This document shows, piece after piece, positions 1-6,542 of a stretch of 10,645 nt of DNA. The notes under the pieces are model-generated. The model saw only the letters and a list, made by a program, of their open reading frames with translations. It was not told the origin of the DNA and searched no databases. The position numbers and the translations under genes are program-made. The DNA is from Sanchytrium tribonematis (lineage: Eukaryota; Sanchytriomycota; Sanchytriomycetes; Sanchytriales; Sanchytriaceae): NCBI GenBank assembly GCA_018985235.1, contig JADGIG010000287.1, positions 1 through 10,645 of the forward strand, in the 5' to 3' direction. How positions within the stretch are numbered: the first letter of the stretch is position 1; each line of letters starts with the position of its first letter.

Positions 1-41
1 CCAGCTGGTTCCAAAAGCGTCCAGATATTTTTCACTCCCAT
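1..41 (-). CDS. XPG/Rad2-superfamily nuclease, N-terminal fragment (runs off left edge)
   Basis: An ATG at 41 opens a minus-strand frame reading MGVKNIWTLLEPAG to the window edge. The pattern M-G-V-x-x-x-W-x-L-L-x-P is the N-terminus of the Rad2/XPG structure-specific nucleases: XPG/Rad2 in nucleotide excision repair and GEN1/Yen1 in Holliday-junction cutting. The initiator methionine and Gly2 are invariant there because the processed N-terminus sits near the active site. FEN1 and EXO1 begin M-G-I and lack the Trp, so the XPG or GEN1 clades fit better. Only 13 full codons are visible, so the clade cannot be chosen. A plus-strand frame open over positions 1-132 overlaps it and is taken as a shadow. 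It is the third co-directional minus-strand gene after the ceramidase and the reductase. Confidence 0.6.
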   Translation of the reverse strand, partial: MGVKNIWTLLEPA

Positions 42-395
42 TGTTTACAAATTAGAAGGCCCTCTAAAAGATTCTATTATATTATACGGAGTTCCACTTA
101 CTATAAATTTTAACTTTTACAATGCTTCGTGAATGAATTCAAGAATTCAAGACACGCATCAGTCTCATATTCCTTTCATCACATCTCACTAGATTGTAAA
201 AAGAGAATGATAAGGCATTCAATTTAGTCATATCAAGAGTATTTAGTGATTTTTTCTTCATAAAATTCGTGTTACTAAATACTAAACTCAAATCGATTAA
301 ACCCAAGCCTGATCAATTTAACCCAAAGCTCTAGTCTAGCCTATTTATTTATTTGTCTATTTAAAAAACTCAAAGCTCCTTTCTTGTCTATATAT
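42..395. other. Intergenic region, reductase 3' end to nuclease 5' end
   Basis: These 354 bp separate two minus-strand genes and must hold the reductase 3' UTR and the nuclease promoter. On the minus strand, A+T-rich AATAAA-like runs lie around 340-355 and 391-400, suitable for polyadenylation. No RNA gene was recognised. Two small repeats are visible: GAATTCAA twice in tandem at 135-150, and an imperfect pair around AACCCAA at 291-331. Confidence 0.5.
291..331. repeat. Imperfect tandem duplication of about 20 bp
   Basis: Positions 291-310 and 311-331 share the layout GATyrAT-TwAACCCAA-GC, roughly three quarters identical with small gaps. It lies between the reductase and nuclease genes. Function is unknown. 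It may be a slipped-strand duplication or a pair of factor sites. Confidence 0.3.
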
Positions 396-1043
396 TTATT
401 TGTTTAAAATAAAGGATGTATTTCCTGATAGAGTTTTGATAGTGTATAAACCTCCATGAACCACACCATCTTTCAGCCACTTTTCAATTTCCTTAGCAAT
501 CAAAGGCATAGGAGTCCAGGTAGATGTGTCCTGATCACCCATGTATTTTCTGTTACTGGGAGTGTCCAAGGTGATGGGTAAGAGACAAGCAACCTTTCCT
601 GGAAAGTTGATATCAGCAGCCAAGCTTGAAACTAGATGATGCGTAGCAGCCTTGCTCATTCCGTATCCTATCATACCAGGTGTAGCATCTCTACCCGCCT
701 CTGCCCCGAATAACACTAGTAGGCCTCCTTTCTTTAATTTTAAACTTGCGAGGTGTCCAGCAAGAGCGGCAGACAATGTATTCATGTGAAACATCTTACT
801 TACGCTTTCTAACAACTCTTTGCTAGAAATAGATCCTCCAGCCCAGCCCCCAGCAGCAGATATAATACTATCTACTGACGGTAAATTGTCAAAATTGTCT
901 GTCAACACGTCTTTAATGATAACACTCTCATTAGCATCAGGATTTGGTCCGAAATCAAGACTGATAACATGAGCTTGAGTTTTTAAATGGCTTACAATTA
1001 CCTTTCCCAGTTGTCCGTTACCACCAATAACTAAAATCTTCAT
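396..1043 (-). CDS. QDPR: Quinoid dihydropteridine reductase-like short-chain dehydrogenase
   Basis: A 215-residue cytosolic-type enzyme expected to reduce quinonoid dihydrobiopterin to tetrahydrobiopterin with NADH, recycling the cofactor of aromatic amino acid hydroxylases. The Rossmann motif GGNGQLG is at residues 7-13, and Asp30 at the end of strand 2 favours NADH. AAGGWAGG at 63-70 is a QDPR signature, followed by GMIGYGMSK at 123-131 with the catalytic Tyr127-x3-Lys131 pair. LPITLDTPSNRK at 155-166 and SxWTP at 174-178 match the C-terminal half of animal QDPR. Length is close to but slightly shorter than the family's usual ~240. The start is the only sensible ATG, directly before the first beta strand. 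No targeting sequence is seen. It begins 96 bp downstream of the ceramidase stop on the same strand, and its TAA stop lies inside an AATAAA at 395-400. Family assignment is firm; the pterin substrate is inferred from homology. Confidence 0.9.
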   Translation of the reverse strand: MKILVIGGNGQLGKVIVSHLKTQAHVISLDFGPNPDANESVIIKDVLTDNFDNLPSVDSIISAAGGWAGGSISSKELLESVSKMFHMNTLSAALAGHLASLKLKKGGLLVLFGAEAGRDATPGMIGYGMSKAATHHLVSSLAADINFPGKVACLLPITLDTPSNRKYMGDQDTSTWTPMPLIAKEIEKWLKDGVVHGGLYTIKTLSGNTSFILNK

Positions 1044-1139
1044 CGAAACTTGGAGAGTTGCAATTTAATTTTACAAACCTTTTGTAAAAAGATCAATATT
1101 GTCCAGTCTATTGACTTGTTCAATTATATATAGTACAAT

Positions 1140-1928
1140 TTATTTTGATTCTAAGTCGACCCATAGACCGTGATACAATAATCTACAAGGCTCTTTTAAA
1201 ATATATCTTTTGCGCAGAAACAACATCCCATTGAGCCAAAATAAACCACTCATAGCAGTGAATACATGCCACCATGCATGCAAATACAAATTTTGGACGT
1301 ATTCGCAAAAAAATCGATCAAACTCCCAAGCTATAAATCCAATAACTAATGAAAAAAAAGCATATTTCATCGAATCATAAAACAATTTAACTGTGGTGTG
1401 AGTGACTGGGTATGATATTGCTGGGGCCAAGAGTATTCCAAATGCTGCAAAAAATAATTCTGCATTTTTAAAAGCTATGTGACCAACCGACATTAAAAAA
1501 CAAGCCATAATGGAAAATCGAGGTAAATTTGGATATTTTTTCTTTTGATGTGGCATTTCTATTACTATGTAACTTAGTGAACAGGTTAGATAGAGCATAG
1601 GAAGCTCATCTAACAATTGGAAATGGTATCTCAGTGTTCCATGAAAGGCTGCGCTTCCAAGCCCAACTACTATCATTAATAAAGCGACGCTTAAAAATCT
1701 CTTTTCTGTATGATGCTTGCGAAAATGAAAAAACAGGACTGCTCCAACAATTACTGTTAATAGATTTGAAAGGGTATTGAATGTCTCTGCCATAAATGAG
1801 AAATGCATATAGTCCGGCTCACACCAATTGACTAGAGAGTCAGGAGCTCCCCATGGTGACATTTCATATTTGCGAGAATGAAATAATTTAACAGAGCTCA
1901 TTTTAAAACAAAGGAGACACAACATCAT
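1140..1928 (-). CDS. Alkaline ceramidase (ACER/YPC1-YDC1 family)
   Basis: A multi-pass ER/Golgi membrane hydrolase that cleaves ceramide to sphingosine and fatty acid; yeast relatives also run the reverse reaction. The 262-residue frame has about seven hydrophobic segments. Family motifs appear in order: W-G-x-P-x-S-x-x-x-W-C-E near 26-37, A-E-x-x-N-T-x-S-N at 47-55, GSAAFHGTL at 91-99, QLLDELPMLY at 104-113 and HAWWH at 217-221. The zinc-site set by analogy with ACER3 is complete with identical spacing: Ser92, His96, Asp107, His217 and His221. The calcium-site segment reads N34-W-C-E-P-D39 with Glu48, where ACER3 has D-W-C-E-E-N and a Glu, so Asp and Asn have changed places. The likely start is Met10 (1901) or Met23 (1862), because family proteins begin only about 10-20 residues before the W-G-x-P motif. 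The TAA stop lies in an AATAAA at 1139-1144. Confidence 0.92.
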   Translation of the reverse strand: MMLCLLCFKMSSVKLFHSRKYEMSPWGAPDSLVNWCEPDYMHFSFMAETFNTLSNLLTVIVGAVLFFHFRKHHTEKRFLSVALLMIVVGLGSAAFHGTLRYHFQLLDELPMLYLTCSLSYIVIEMPHQKKKYPNLPRFSIMACFLMSVGHIAFKNAELFFAAFGILLAPAISYPVTHTTVKLFYDSMKYAFFSLVIGFIAWEFDRFFCEYVQNLYLHAWWHVFTAMSGLFWLNGMLFLRKRYILKEPCRLLYHGLWVDLESK

Positions 1929-2156
1929 ATTTTTACCAAGATCCTCTTTCCTTCATGTTAAAAATAATCCATACAAATTTCAAATACTATATTTGCTTTT
2001 ATAAAATTATGTTTTTCTTTCAAGGCAATATAGGATTTGCTTTGGAAGAAGTCCAGGAAGGACGGATCATTTCATTGATATGATACATATCCCTATGTTA
2101 GTCTCATGTTCTGTTTTCGATGACTTTAGATTCTCAAAATATTATGAAACATATCC
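1929..2156. promoter_or_regulatory. Divergent upstream region between ceramidase and the 448-residue protein gene
   Basis: About 228 bp lie between the ceramidase start (minus) and the plus-strand ATG at 2157, so both promoters must fit here. A TATAAAA-like run occurs near 2000-2006 and reads as TATA-like on both strands. It is roughly 75-100 bp upstream of the ceramidase start candidates. The core promoter elements cannot be assigned with confidence. Confidence 0.35.
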
Positions 2157-3503
2157 ATGTCAATTCCTAAACTGATAAAAAGTGACTTAGAGTTAAATCC
2201 ACATACAAAATTAGATGCCGCAAAAATAGGCAAAGACATATTGCTAACCCAATGGGAAATGTCATTCTTTAAAGCTCAATTTCCAACTTCATTTGCAAAA
2301 TTTAAAATGAACCTTTCAGAATACCCCGGATATTATGAGTATTTTGAATACTATTCTATTGTTTATTTAAAGACCTTTAAATCTTCAGTTCATATGAAAA
2401 TCCTCCACCCTCGAGCTTTTCTTGATGTGTCAGAAGCAATTTACAATAACATATTTGAAAATACACCCACTGTATTAGTTGACGGATGGAAACATGAAAA
2501 TGTCCATTGCACCTCCTCTGATATTTTCGTATTAGAATTAAGAAAAGAATTGGCATTGGATGGTTATTATGGATCTCGATTTGATATCATTCGCTTTTAC
2601 CATTCGTTTTATTTGCATGTTATTACTTGGATCAAAAAGAAATCCAAAAAATTAGAGAATATTGAATTCGATAAAGGGCTCAAGAATTGGAGTACCAAAC
2701 TTGATCGAGCTGTTGAATTTGTTCAGTGGAAACAAAGTAGGGAATTTCCCATAGAATCGTCTATGATTGATGAATTAGCCGAAGCAATGTTAATATGTTT
2801 AGACGACATTGCATGTGAAAGAGTTACTAATGCTGGGGAATCTAAAGATAATTTTAACGTGGTCCGATTCAAAGATAATTATGAAATATATGCAGATTCA
2901 AAGACCACATGCAAACTCGTAGAAGAAACTTACGTGGAGCTTCTACGCGAAATGGAATTGGATGTGCAATTTGAAGACGATTGGACCTGTCGAAAAATGT
3001 CGAATGAACAATCTAAAGATCCTATTAATTTAATTAGAAGCAGCAATTTGACTACGGGCTACGACTTGTTGAAAAATTCGGTCCACTCCATGGACTATGC
3101 GCATGTTCTACGTAGTTATGTAGAACGTGCCCTTTCGCAAAATAATAGAGATCGACTTAAGCAGCTGCTAAAATTACATCCACAATCTGTAAAGCCAATT
3201 TTGAGTAAAATTGAGTCAAGCCTTTTAATCAACACAATCAGCGACTGTTTATTGGACTCTATTGATTTATATTTATTCGGTGGCATTACTTGTCAATTTC
3301 TCTGCATACTTGACTTTGTTTTAAAGCACAAAGCCCTCATTTGGGAAACTTGGAGGAATCATCTTAAAATACAACAAATTTTAAAAAAATATGAGAAGGA
3401 CCCGTTTATTAAAGTGTATGTAAAATGCCTGGAAGGAAATGGCAATGGTTTAGATTTAAATATGACTCTCCAAGAATTCATTGAATTTCTTGAACGTCCT
3501 TAG
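2157..3503 (+). CDS. Uncharacterised 448-residue soluble protein
   Basis: One uninterrupted frame from ATG to TAG; I do not recognise its family. No signal peptide, no convincing membrane helix and no Cys/His metal cluster are visible. The composition is that of a largely helical cytosolic or nuclear protein: many Lys, Glu, Leu and Ile, with scattered Trp. The N-terminal half (about 1-160) is aromatic-rich, with Y-P-G-Y-Y-E-Y-F-E-Y-Y at about 55-65. The middle (about 165-300) is charged and acidic. The last 150 residues look like packed alpha helices (stretches such as RLKQLLKLHPQSVKPILSKI), which could form a repeat-type helical scaffold. The ATG choice is natural since it is the first in the frame. 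It could be a lineage-specific protein or a diverged scaffold. No function is proposed. Confidence 0.75.
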   Translation: MSIPKLIKSDLELNPHTKLDAAKIGKDILLTQWEMSFFKAQFPTSFAKFKMNLSEYPGYYEYFEYYSIVYLKTFKSSVHMKILHPRAFLDVSEAIYNNIFENTPTVLVDGWKHENVHCTSSDIFVLELRKELALDGYYGSRFDIIRFYHSFYLHVITWIKKKSKKLENIEFDKGLKNWSTKLDRAVEFVQWKQSREFPIESSMIDELAEAMLICLDDIACERVTNAGESKDNFNVVRFKDNYEIYADSKTTCKLVEETYVELLREMELDVQFEDDWTCRKMSNEQSKDPINLIRSSNLTTGYDLLKNSVHSMDYAHVLRSYVERALSQNNRDRLKQLLKLHPQSVKPILSKIESSLLINTISDCLLDSIDLYLFGGITCQFLCILDFVLKHKALIWETWRNHLKIQQILKKYEKDPFIKVYVKCLEGNGNGLDLNMTLQEFIEFLERP

Positions 3504-3833
3504 GAGAAATAATCATTGAAATTTAAGGGAAATGTTTCAAAAATTTCTCCAGACTAATTTCCAAAGCGCAATTGACATGAAGTCATCCTAGTCTAGTAAT
3601 CACTTTTCGAAGGTCGTCATGGTCTAAAAATGGAAAATTGCTCGGCTTGATTTCACTGAGCATGTCCCATATGGTCAAAATGCCAATTTAGGAGCGCCAA
3701 TTGTCAAAAAGTGGTCTACGAAAAGAAAACGGGAATAAAGTCGCTATCAGTTGACTCAAATAAATAACTCATTGACTGTCTTCGTCACCCTTAAAATTAT
3801 TGTGAAAAAATTGCAATTTCATACCAGGGGAAA
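3504..3833. other. Gap with exon-like frames but no confirmed gene
   Basis: This 330 bp stretch lies between the 448-residue protein gene and the next plus-strand gene. Positions 3532-3738 form one plus-strand reading frame broken by only two stops (TAG 3589-3591, TAA 3625-3627). Its last segment is rich in basic residues, visibly richer in G+C than the flanks, and ends in a TAA inside an AATAAA (3735-3740). The minus strand over roughly 3590-3735 also stays open apart from one stop. A decayed or spliced small gene is possible. No RNA gene was recognised. Confidence 0.35.
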
Positions 3834-4352
3834 ATGTACCCATTTCTTCTTTTCATTGCGATTTCATTGCCAACAAAAGACGAAAATTCTCAAAATTGGT
3901 CTTACTCACAGGGCCTTGCGAACGCTGCCAACTCTCTTGATATATTTCTTAGCGTTATTTATTTGACAAAATTTTTTACTGGCACCAGTCTCGCTTTTAT
4001 GTTTTCATCTCCCTCACCTCAAAGAAAGGAAATTTATAAAGTAGGTCAGAAATTGGACATTTCTTTTCAGGGTACAGTTGGCGGTATGAATTTTTCCAAA
4101 GGATTATTAAACATTCAATGTCCAAACTATCAGGAAACAATATTTAAAGGTTATATGACTAAATTGTTTGAAGTGCCACTTTTCTCACTTGGTCGAAATT
4201 TTGTTCCCTCGGTACCAATAGAATTGAAATTAAATCGCAAAATGAAAGGAGATTGCACATTAATTATGACAACAGACTCGCTAAGTCCAACATCTAAAAA
4301 ATATAGTTGGAATCGAGTCTCCCAATCTGCGAGATTTACAGTTATAGAATAA
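3834..4352 (+). CDS. Small protein, probably secreted or membrane-linked; function unknown
   Basis: A 172-residue frame. From about residue 57 to the end it looks like a compact beta-rich domain with alternating hydrophobics, two cysteines (96 and 141) that could pair, and an ending S-A-R-F-T-V-I-E. The overall layout loosely recalls the Kre9/Knh1-like beta-sandwich of fungal cell-wall proteins, but similarity is too weak to name it. Residues 35-58 are hydrophobic and could be a signal peptide or anchor. The N-terminal 34 residues are not convincing coding sequence, so the true start may be Met56 (3999), or an intron may lie upstream. A TGTCAAAT motif (minus orientation, 3961-3968) lies just before Met56. 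The TAA stop lies in an AATAAA at 4348-4353. It is convergent with the kinase gene, with about 149 bp between stops. Confidence 0.55.
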   Translation: MYPFLLFIAISLPTKDENSQNWSYSQGLANAANSLDIFLSVIYLTKFFTGTSLAFMFSSPSPQRKEIYKVGQKLDISFQGTVGGMNFSKGLLNIQCPNYQETIFKGYMTKLFEVPLFSLGRNFVPSVPIELKLNRKMKGDCTLIMTTDSLSPTSKKYSWNRVSQSARFTVIE

Positions 4353-4501
4353 ATCAGAACGATATTATAAAATATAACGTATTTGTTGACCTTTTTGATA
4401 CCCAAATATCCACTTTTACCTTGTTTTCGATTTGCTGGAGTCCTACTCGTCAAATTAATCATTTAAAATACTGAAATCCGTTTGTAATAAGTAAAGTGGA
4501 A

Positions 4502-5503
4502 TCAAACCAAAAGGTCTTTAATAGGCTTTAATCTCAAAAATGCATCTGTGCCGTGACCATAGAGACTTACAATATCTAGTCTACCATTGAAAAAATTCGC
4601 ATACACTTTTGTCATTCCAAGACCGTATCCAAGTCCAGCCAAAACACCACCTGTTTGATTTGCAACCATGTGTTGCATGTGATCATTATCAACGGTAGAA
4701 AACGAATACTTGTATATTTTATCTGCATTTTTTGGATGTATACCTTTACCACAATCCTTAATTGATATAACAACGTCGTCGTATTTGGATATTTGGATAT
4801 TAATTGGCTGGCTTTCATTATTTTGGATTGTGGCAATTACAGAATTCTTGATGAGTTCAGTCATCATGTATTCAACGTGAGAAGCTACAAATGGAATTAA
4901 GGCGTTACCAGATACATTAATTTGCGGATATTTGCCATATTGCATTCGAAAAGGATCTTCTAATTGATTAATAACAAATTTAATGACATCGGCGATATCA
5001 ACTTCATTTAAAACTCCGTTTTTTGTGTATTGCTCGACTAAAAGTCTAATTGATATTCTCCAGGCTATAAATTGGTCAATAAATTTCTGAGTTTGCTCTT
5101 CTTTCATATAATCCGTGCATTCGCGCATGCCTTGACTCAGATTAATGAGCGTGTTGGCATGATTGTTTAAAAGTTGCTCCAAAAGTAATGAAAATTTTGG
5201 AAGATTTGTATCATCCACTTGAGGAAACTTTGAAAGCGATTTGTAACTTTCGACGTAATTTTGGTGCACAGATTTAATATGTGGATTACAACCGACAATA
5301 AAAGGTAGATGTTCAAATTGTTTAATATTGTCTTTTACACGTTTAGGCACTTCTTTCTTGAGAAATTGGGCATATTTTATAGCAGTACCGAATCCACTTA
5401 CTGAAATTCTTTTCATCAAAAACAAGGAGTTTTGCTGATTTATTTGAGCTCCTGATACGCAAGTAGAAAATTGAACATGATTTACGTGTTTTATTTTCGT
5501 CAT
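4502..5503 (-). CDS. BCKDK: Mitochondrial branched-chain ketoacid dehydrogenase kinase (PDK/BCKDK family)
   Basis: A matrix protein kinase with a GHKL-type ATPase fold that phosphorylates and inactivates a 2-oxoacid dehydrogenase E1. The segment 65-94 (LPFIVGCNP, then V-H-x-x-Y, then KFP) matches BCKDK (LPFIIGCNP, V-H-x-x-Y, DFP) rather than PDK, so the branched-chain enzyme is the better call. The four-helix domain includes R-I-S-I-R at 149-153. ATP-site motifs: N-box ELIKNS at 216-221 with Glu216 and Asn220; G1 box D-C-G-K-G at 250-254; then YSFST at 266-270; G2 box GLGYGLG at 290-296; GHGTDAFLRL near the end. The N-box reads S-V-I-A-T where the family usually has A-M-R-A-T. Length 333 is slightly short for BCKDK. 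The first 30 residues have few acidic residues and could be a mitochondrial presequence. A further 5' exon ending after an AG at 5522 is possible. Confidence 0.88.
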   Translation of the reverse strand: MTKIKHVNHVQFSTCVSGAQINQQNSLFLMKRISVSGFGTAIKYAQFLKKEVPKRVKDNIKQFEHLPFIVGCNPHIKSVHQNYVESYKSLSKFPQVDDTNLPKFSLLLEQLLNNHANTLINLSQGMRECTDYMKEEQTQKFIDQFIAWRISIRLLVEQYTKNGVLNEVDIADVIKFVINQLEDPFRMQYGKYPQINVSGNALIPFVASHVEYMMTELIKNSVIATIQNNESQPINIQISKYDDVVISIKDCGKGIHPKNADKIYKYSFSTVDNDHMQHMVANQTGGVLAGLGYGLGMTKVYANFFNGRLDIVSLYGHGTDAFLRLKPIKDLLV

Positions 5504-5640
5504 TAATTCCTCAATTTCAGCCTAATCAAATTTTTTTCCTTGATGTCAAATTGAGTTGCACAAGATCCTTTTAATCGAGTTTCGACTGGGAATAGCCTAA
5601 GTTTTCCATATACCAATAAGCTGTTACATATTTTTGTAAA
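5502..5640 (-). CDS. Possible terminal exon of an unannotated small gene
   Basis: On the minus strand a frame of about 45 codons runs from a TAA near 5645 to a TAA (5504-5502) that overlaps the A of the kinase ATG (TAATG). Its translation contains VYGKLRLFPVETRLKGSC followed by a charged segment ending KLRLRN-like. Codon use is less A/T-poor than the surrounding spacer and the composition looks like a real protein. It has no ATG, so a 5' exon would be needed. An ATG frame at 5772-5659 (37 codons, starting M-S-N-S-P-F-R-R) lies upstream on the same strand. A GT at 5722 and an AG at 5621 would join the two in frame, although that donor is weak. It could be a small mitochondrial protein, part of the kinase leader, or chance. 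Family not recognised. Confidence 0.25.
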
Positions 5641-5866
5641 TTAAATTTTCTTTTAATTCTAACTTATGCTTGGTACCAGGCTCCAAAATACCCTTTTTTT
5701 AATTGCAGGAAATAAGCGACACCCGCTGATAATTTGAGTCAAAGGCAATCTTCGAAATGGTGAATTTGACATTGCCGTTACAATTTAGGTAGCAATTTTG
5801 TTGTGGTTTCCTCACTCGTACGTTTGCAGCTGATCACACAAAGAAGCTTTCTTTTTAATATAAAAA

Positions 5867-5887
5867 ATTTGCAGCTAATCTGCAAAT
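5867..5887. repeat. Perfect 8-bp hairpin ATTTGCAG/CTGCAAAT
   Basis: Two 8-base arms, fully complementary, flank a 5-base loop CTAAT. A related TTTGCAGCTGAT occurs 45 bp upstream at 5823-5834, so part of the hairpin is also a direct repeat. Role unknown; it lies about 130 bp upstream of the microprotein start. Confidence 0.4.
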
Positions 5888-5920
5888 CGGCTAAGTTCCT
5901 AAATCAGTGGTTTATGATTT

Positions 5921-5939
5921 TCGACTAAATACTAGTCGA
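5921..5939. repeat. 7-bp hairpin TCGACTA/TAGTCGA
   Basis: Perfect 7-base arms with a 5-base loop, followed after a mismatch by further pairing of the flanking TTT and AAA. It lies about 80 bp upstream of the microprotein start and might be a regulatory element or chance. Confidence 0.35.
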
Positions 5940-6015
5940 GAAATTTCTTCATGATGGAATCAAAACCTTACAAACTTTTCGTGGATCATTAAATATAGTT
6001 TTATCCCTTTAAAGC

Positions 6016-6141
6016 ATGAGCGATTTAGTTGCCATAGGTGTTATATTTGCTGGATATTACTACATATCTTCCTATGATTTAAAAAAGAGAAAAGAAAAGA
6101 GGGAGAAAGCACTCAAAGAGTACGAAATCATTTGGAAGTAA
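6016..6141 (+). CDS. Predicted 41-residue single-helix membrane microprotein
   Basis: ATG to TAA encodes 41 residues. Residues 4-20 (LVAIGVIFAGYYYISSY) are a short membrane-type helix. Residues 21-37 are strongly charged and helix-forming (D-L-K-K-R-K-E-K-R-E-K-A-L-K-E-Y-E), then I-I-W-K. The helix-plus-basic-tail layout is typical of small mitochondrial or ER membrane subunits, but I cannot match it to a named family. Two overlapping AATAAA signals (6140-6145 and 6144-6149) begin inside the stop codon, which supports a gene ending here. It is short enough that an open frame of this length could arise by chance in AT-rich DNA. A 29-nt GT-AG intron at the stop, with a CTAAT before its end, would extend the frame by about 35 codons and is a less likely alternative. 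Confidence 0.45.
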   Translation: MSDLVAIGVIFAGYYYISSYDLKKRKEKREKALKEYEIIWK

Positions 6142-6542
6142 TAAATAAACCTTGTTCTAATGTAAGTCGAAAATTTAAATTTATTCTGGGTCAAACCTGG
6201 ATATTTTTTTTTAAAGGATTCAGACTGTTAAATGGAAGTGAATCTAGGTATGCTAAATATATACATTAAAATGAAAAATGTTAGAGCGAATTACTCTGTA
6301 GTTTAAAATCAAAAGGATCTTTCAATATAGAATTCCGAGAAATTTAAATATAATCACAATATTCACTGGTTCTGTAACCAGACAATATCGTCATAATCTA
6401 GATCAGAAATTGATTCTTTTAAATATTCAAAAATTTCTCGACTGTTATAAATTCATTTAAAAATGATTACTTTAGGGACAAATCAGCAACATTTAACTTG
6501 GTATGTTTATCTTCCTTAGCCACATAGGCAGAGGATCATGTC
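6142..6542. other. Spacer upstream of the PAN-domain gene
   Basis: About 400 bp with no confirmed gene. On the minus strand, 6440-6363 encodes a 25-codon protein-like segment (R-E-I-F-E-Y-L-K-E-S through V-W-L-Q-N-Q, then TGA). A 29-nt GT-AG candidate at 6470-6442 would join it to a further open stretch up to about 6516. A small perfect hairpin CTGGTT-ctgt-AACCAG lies at 6366-6381. At 6501-6519 the plus strand has a GTATGT to TTAG interval of exactly 19 nt, but no frame was found that requires it. No RNA gene was recognised. Confidence 0.35.

Larger units (their letters stand above)
5504..6015. other. Spacer upstream of kinase and microprotein genes
   Basis: This ~510 bp stretch separates the minus-strand kinase from the plus-strand microprotein and must carry both promoters. 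It holds the exon-like minus-strand frames described at 5502-5772. It also has two copies of an ATGTCAAATT motif (5543-5552 plus, 5763-5772 minus) and two hairpins (5867-5887 and 5921-5939). No tRNA-like T-loop or other RNA gene was recognised. Confidence 0.4.

Noticed and set aside
1-132. Plus-strand frame of 43 codons ending in TGA at 130-132, as a possible gene C-terminus
   Set aside because: It overlaps the minus-strand start of the XPG-type nuclease, whose motif is far more specific. Another plus frame is also open over ~110 bp here, so openness alone means little.
3751-3966. Plus-strand 71-codon frame
   Set aside because: It begins with TTG rather than ATG and overlaps the 3834-4352 frame. 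The translation is low in charge balance and looks like a shadow.
4151-4462. Minus-strand 103-codon frame
   Set aside because: It is antisense to the better-supported plus-strand domain with paired cysteines, and has no recognisable motif.
4612-4836. Minus-strand 74-codon frame
   Set aside because: It lies wholly inside the kinase gene in another frame.
6366-6381. CTGGTT-ctgt-AACCAG hairpin as part of a tRNA
   Set aside because: No acceptor stem, anticodon arm or conserved T-loop surrounds it.
5934-6443. 13-bp inverted match AGTCGAGAAATTT (5934-5946) with 6431-6443, flanking the microprotein, as terminal repeats of a mobile element
   Set aside because: About one 13-mer match is expected by chance in this length of AT-rich DNA. 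There are no target-site duplications and no transposase.
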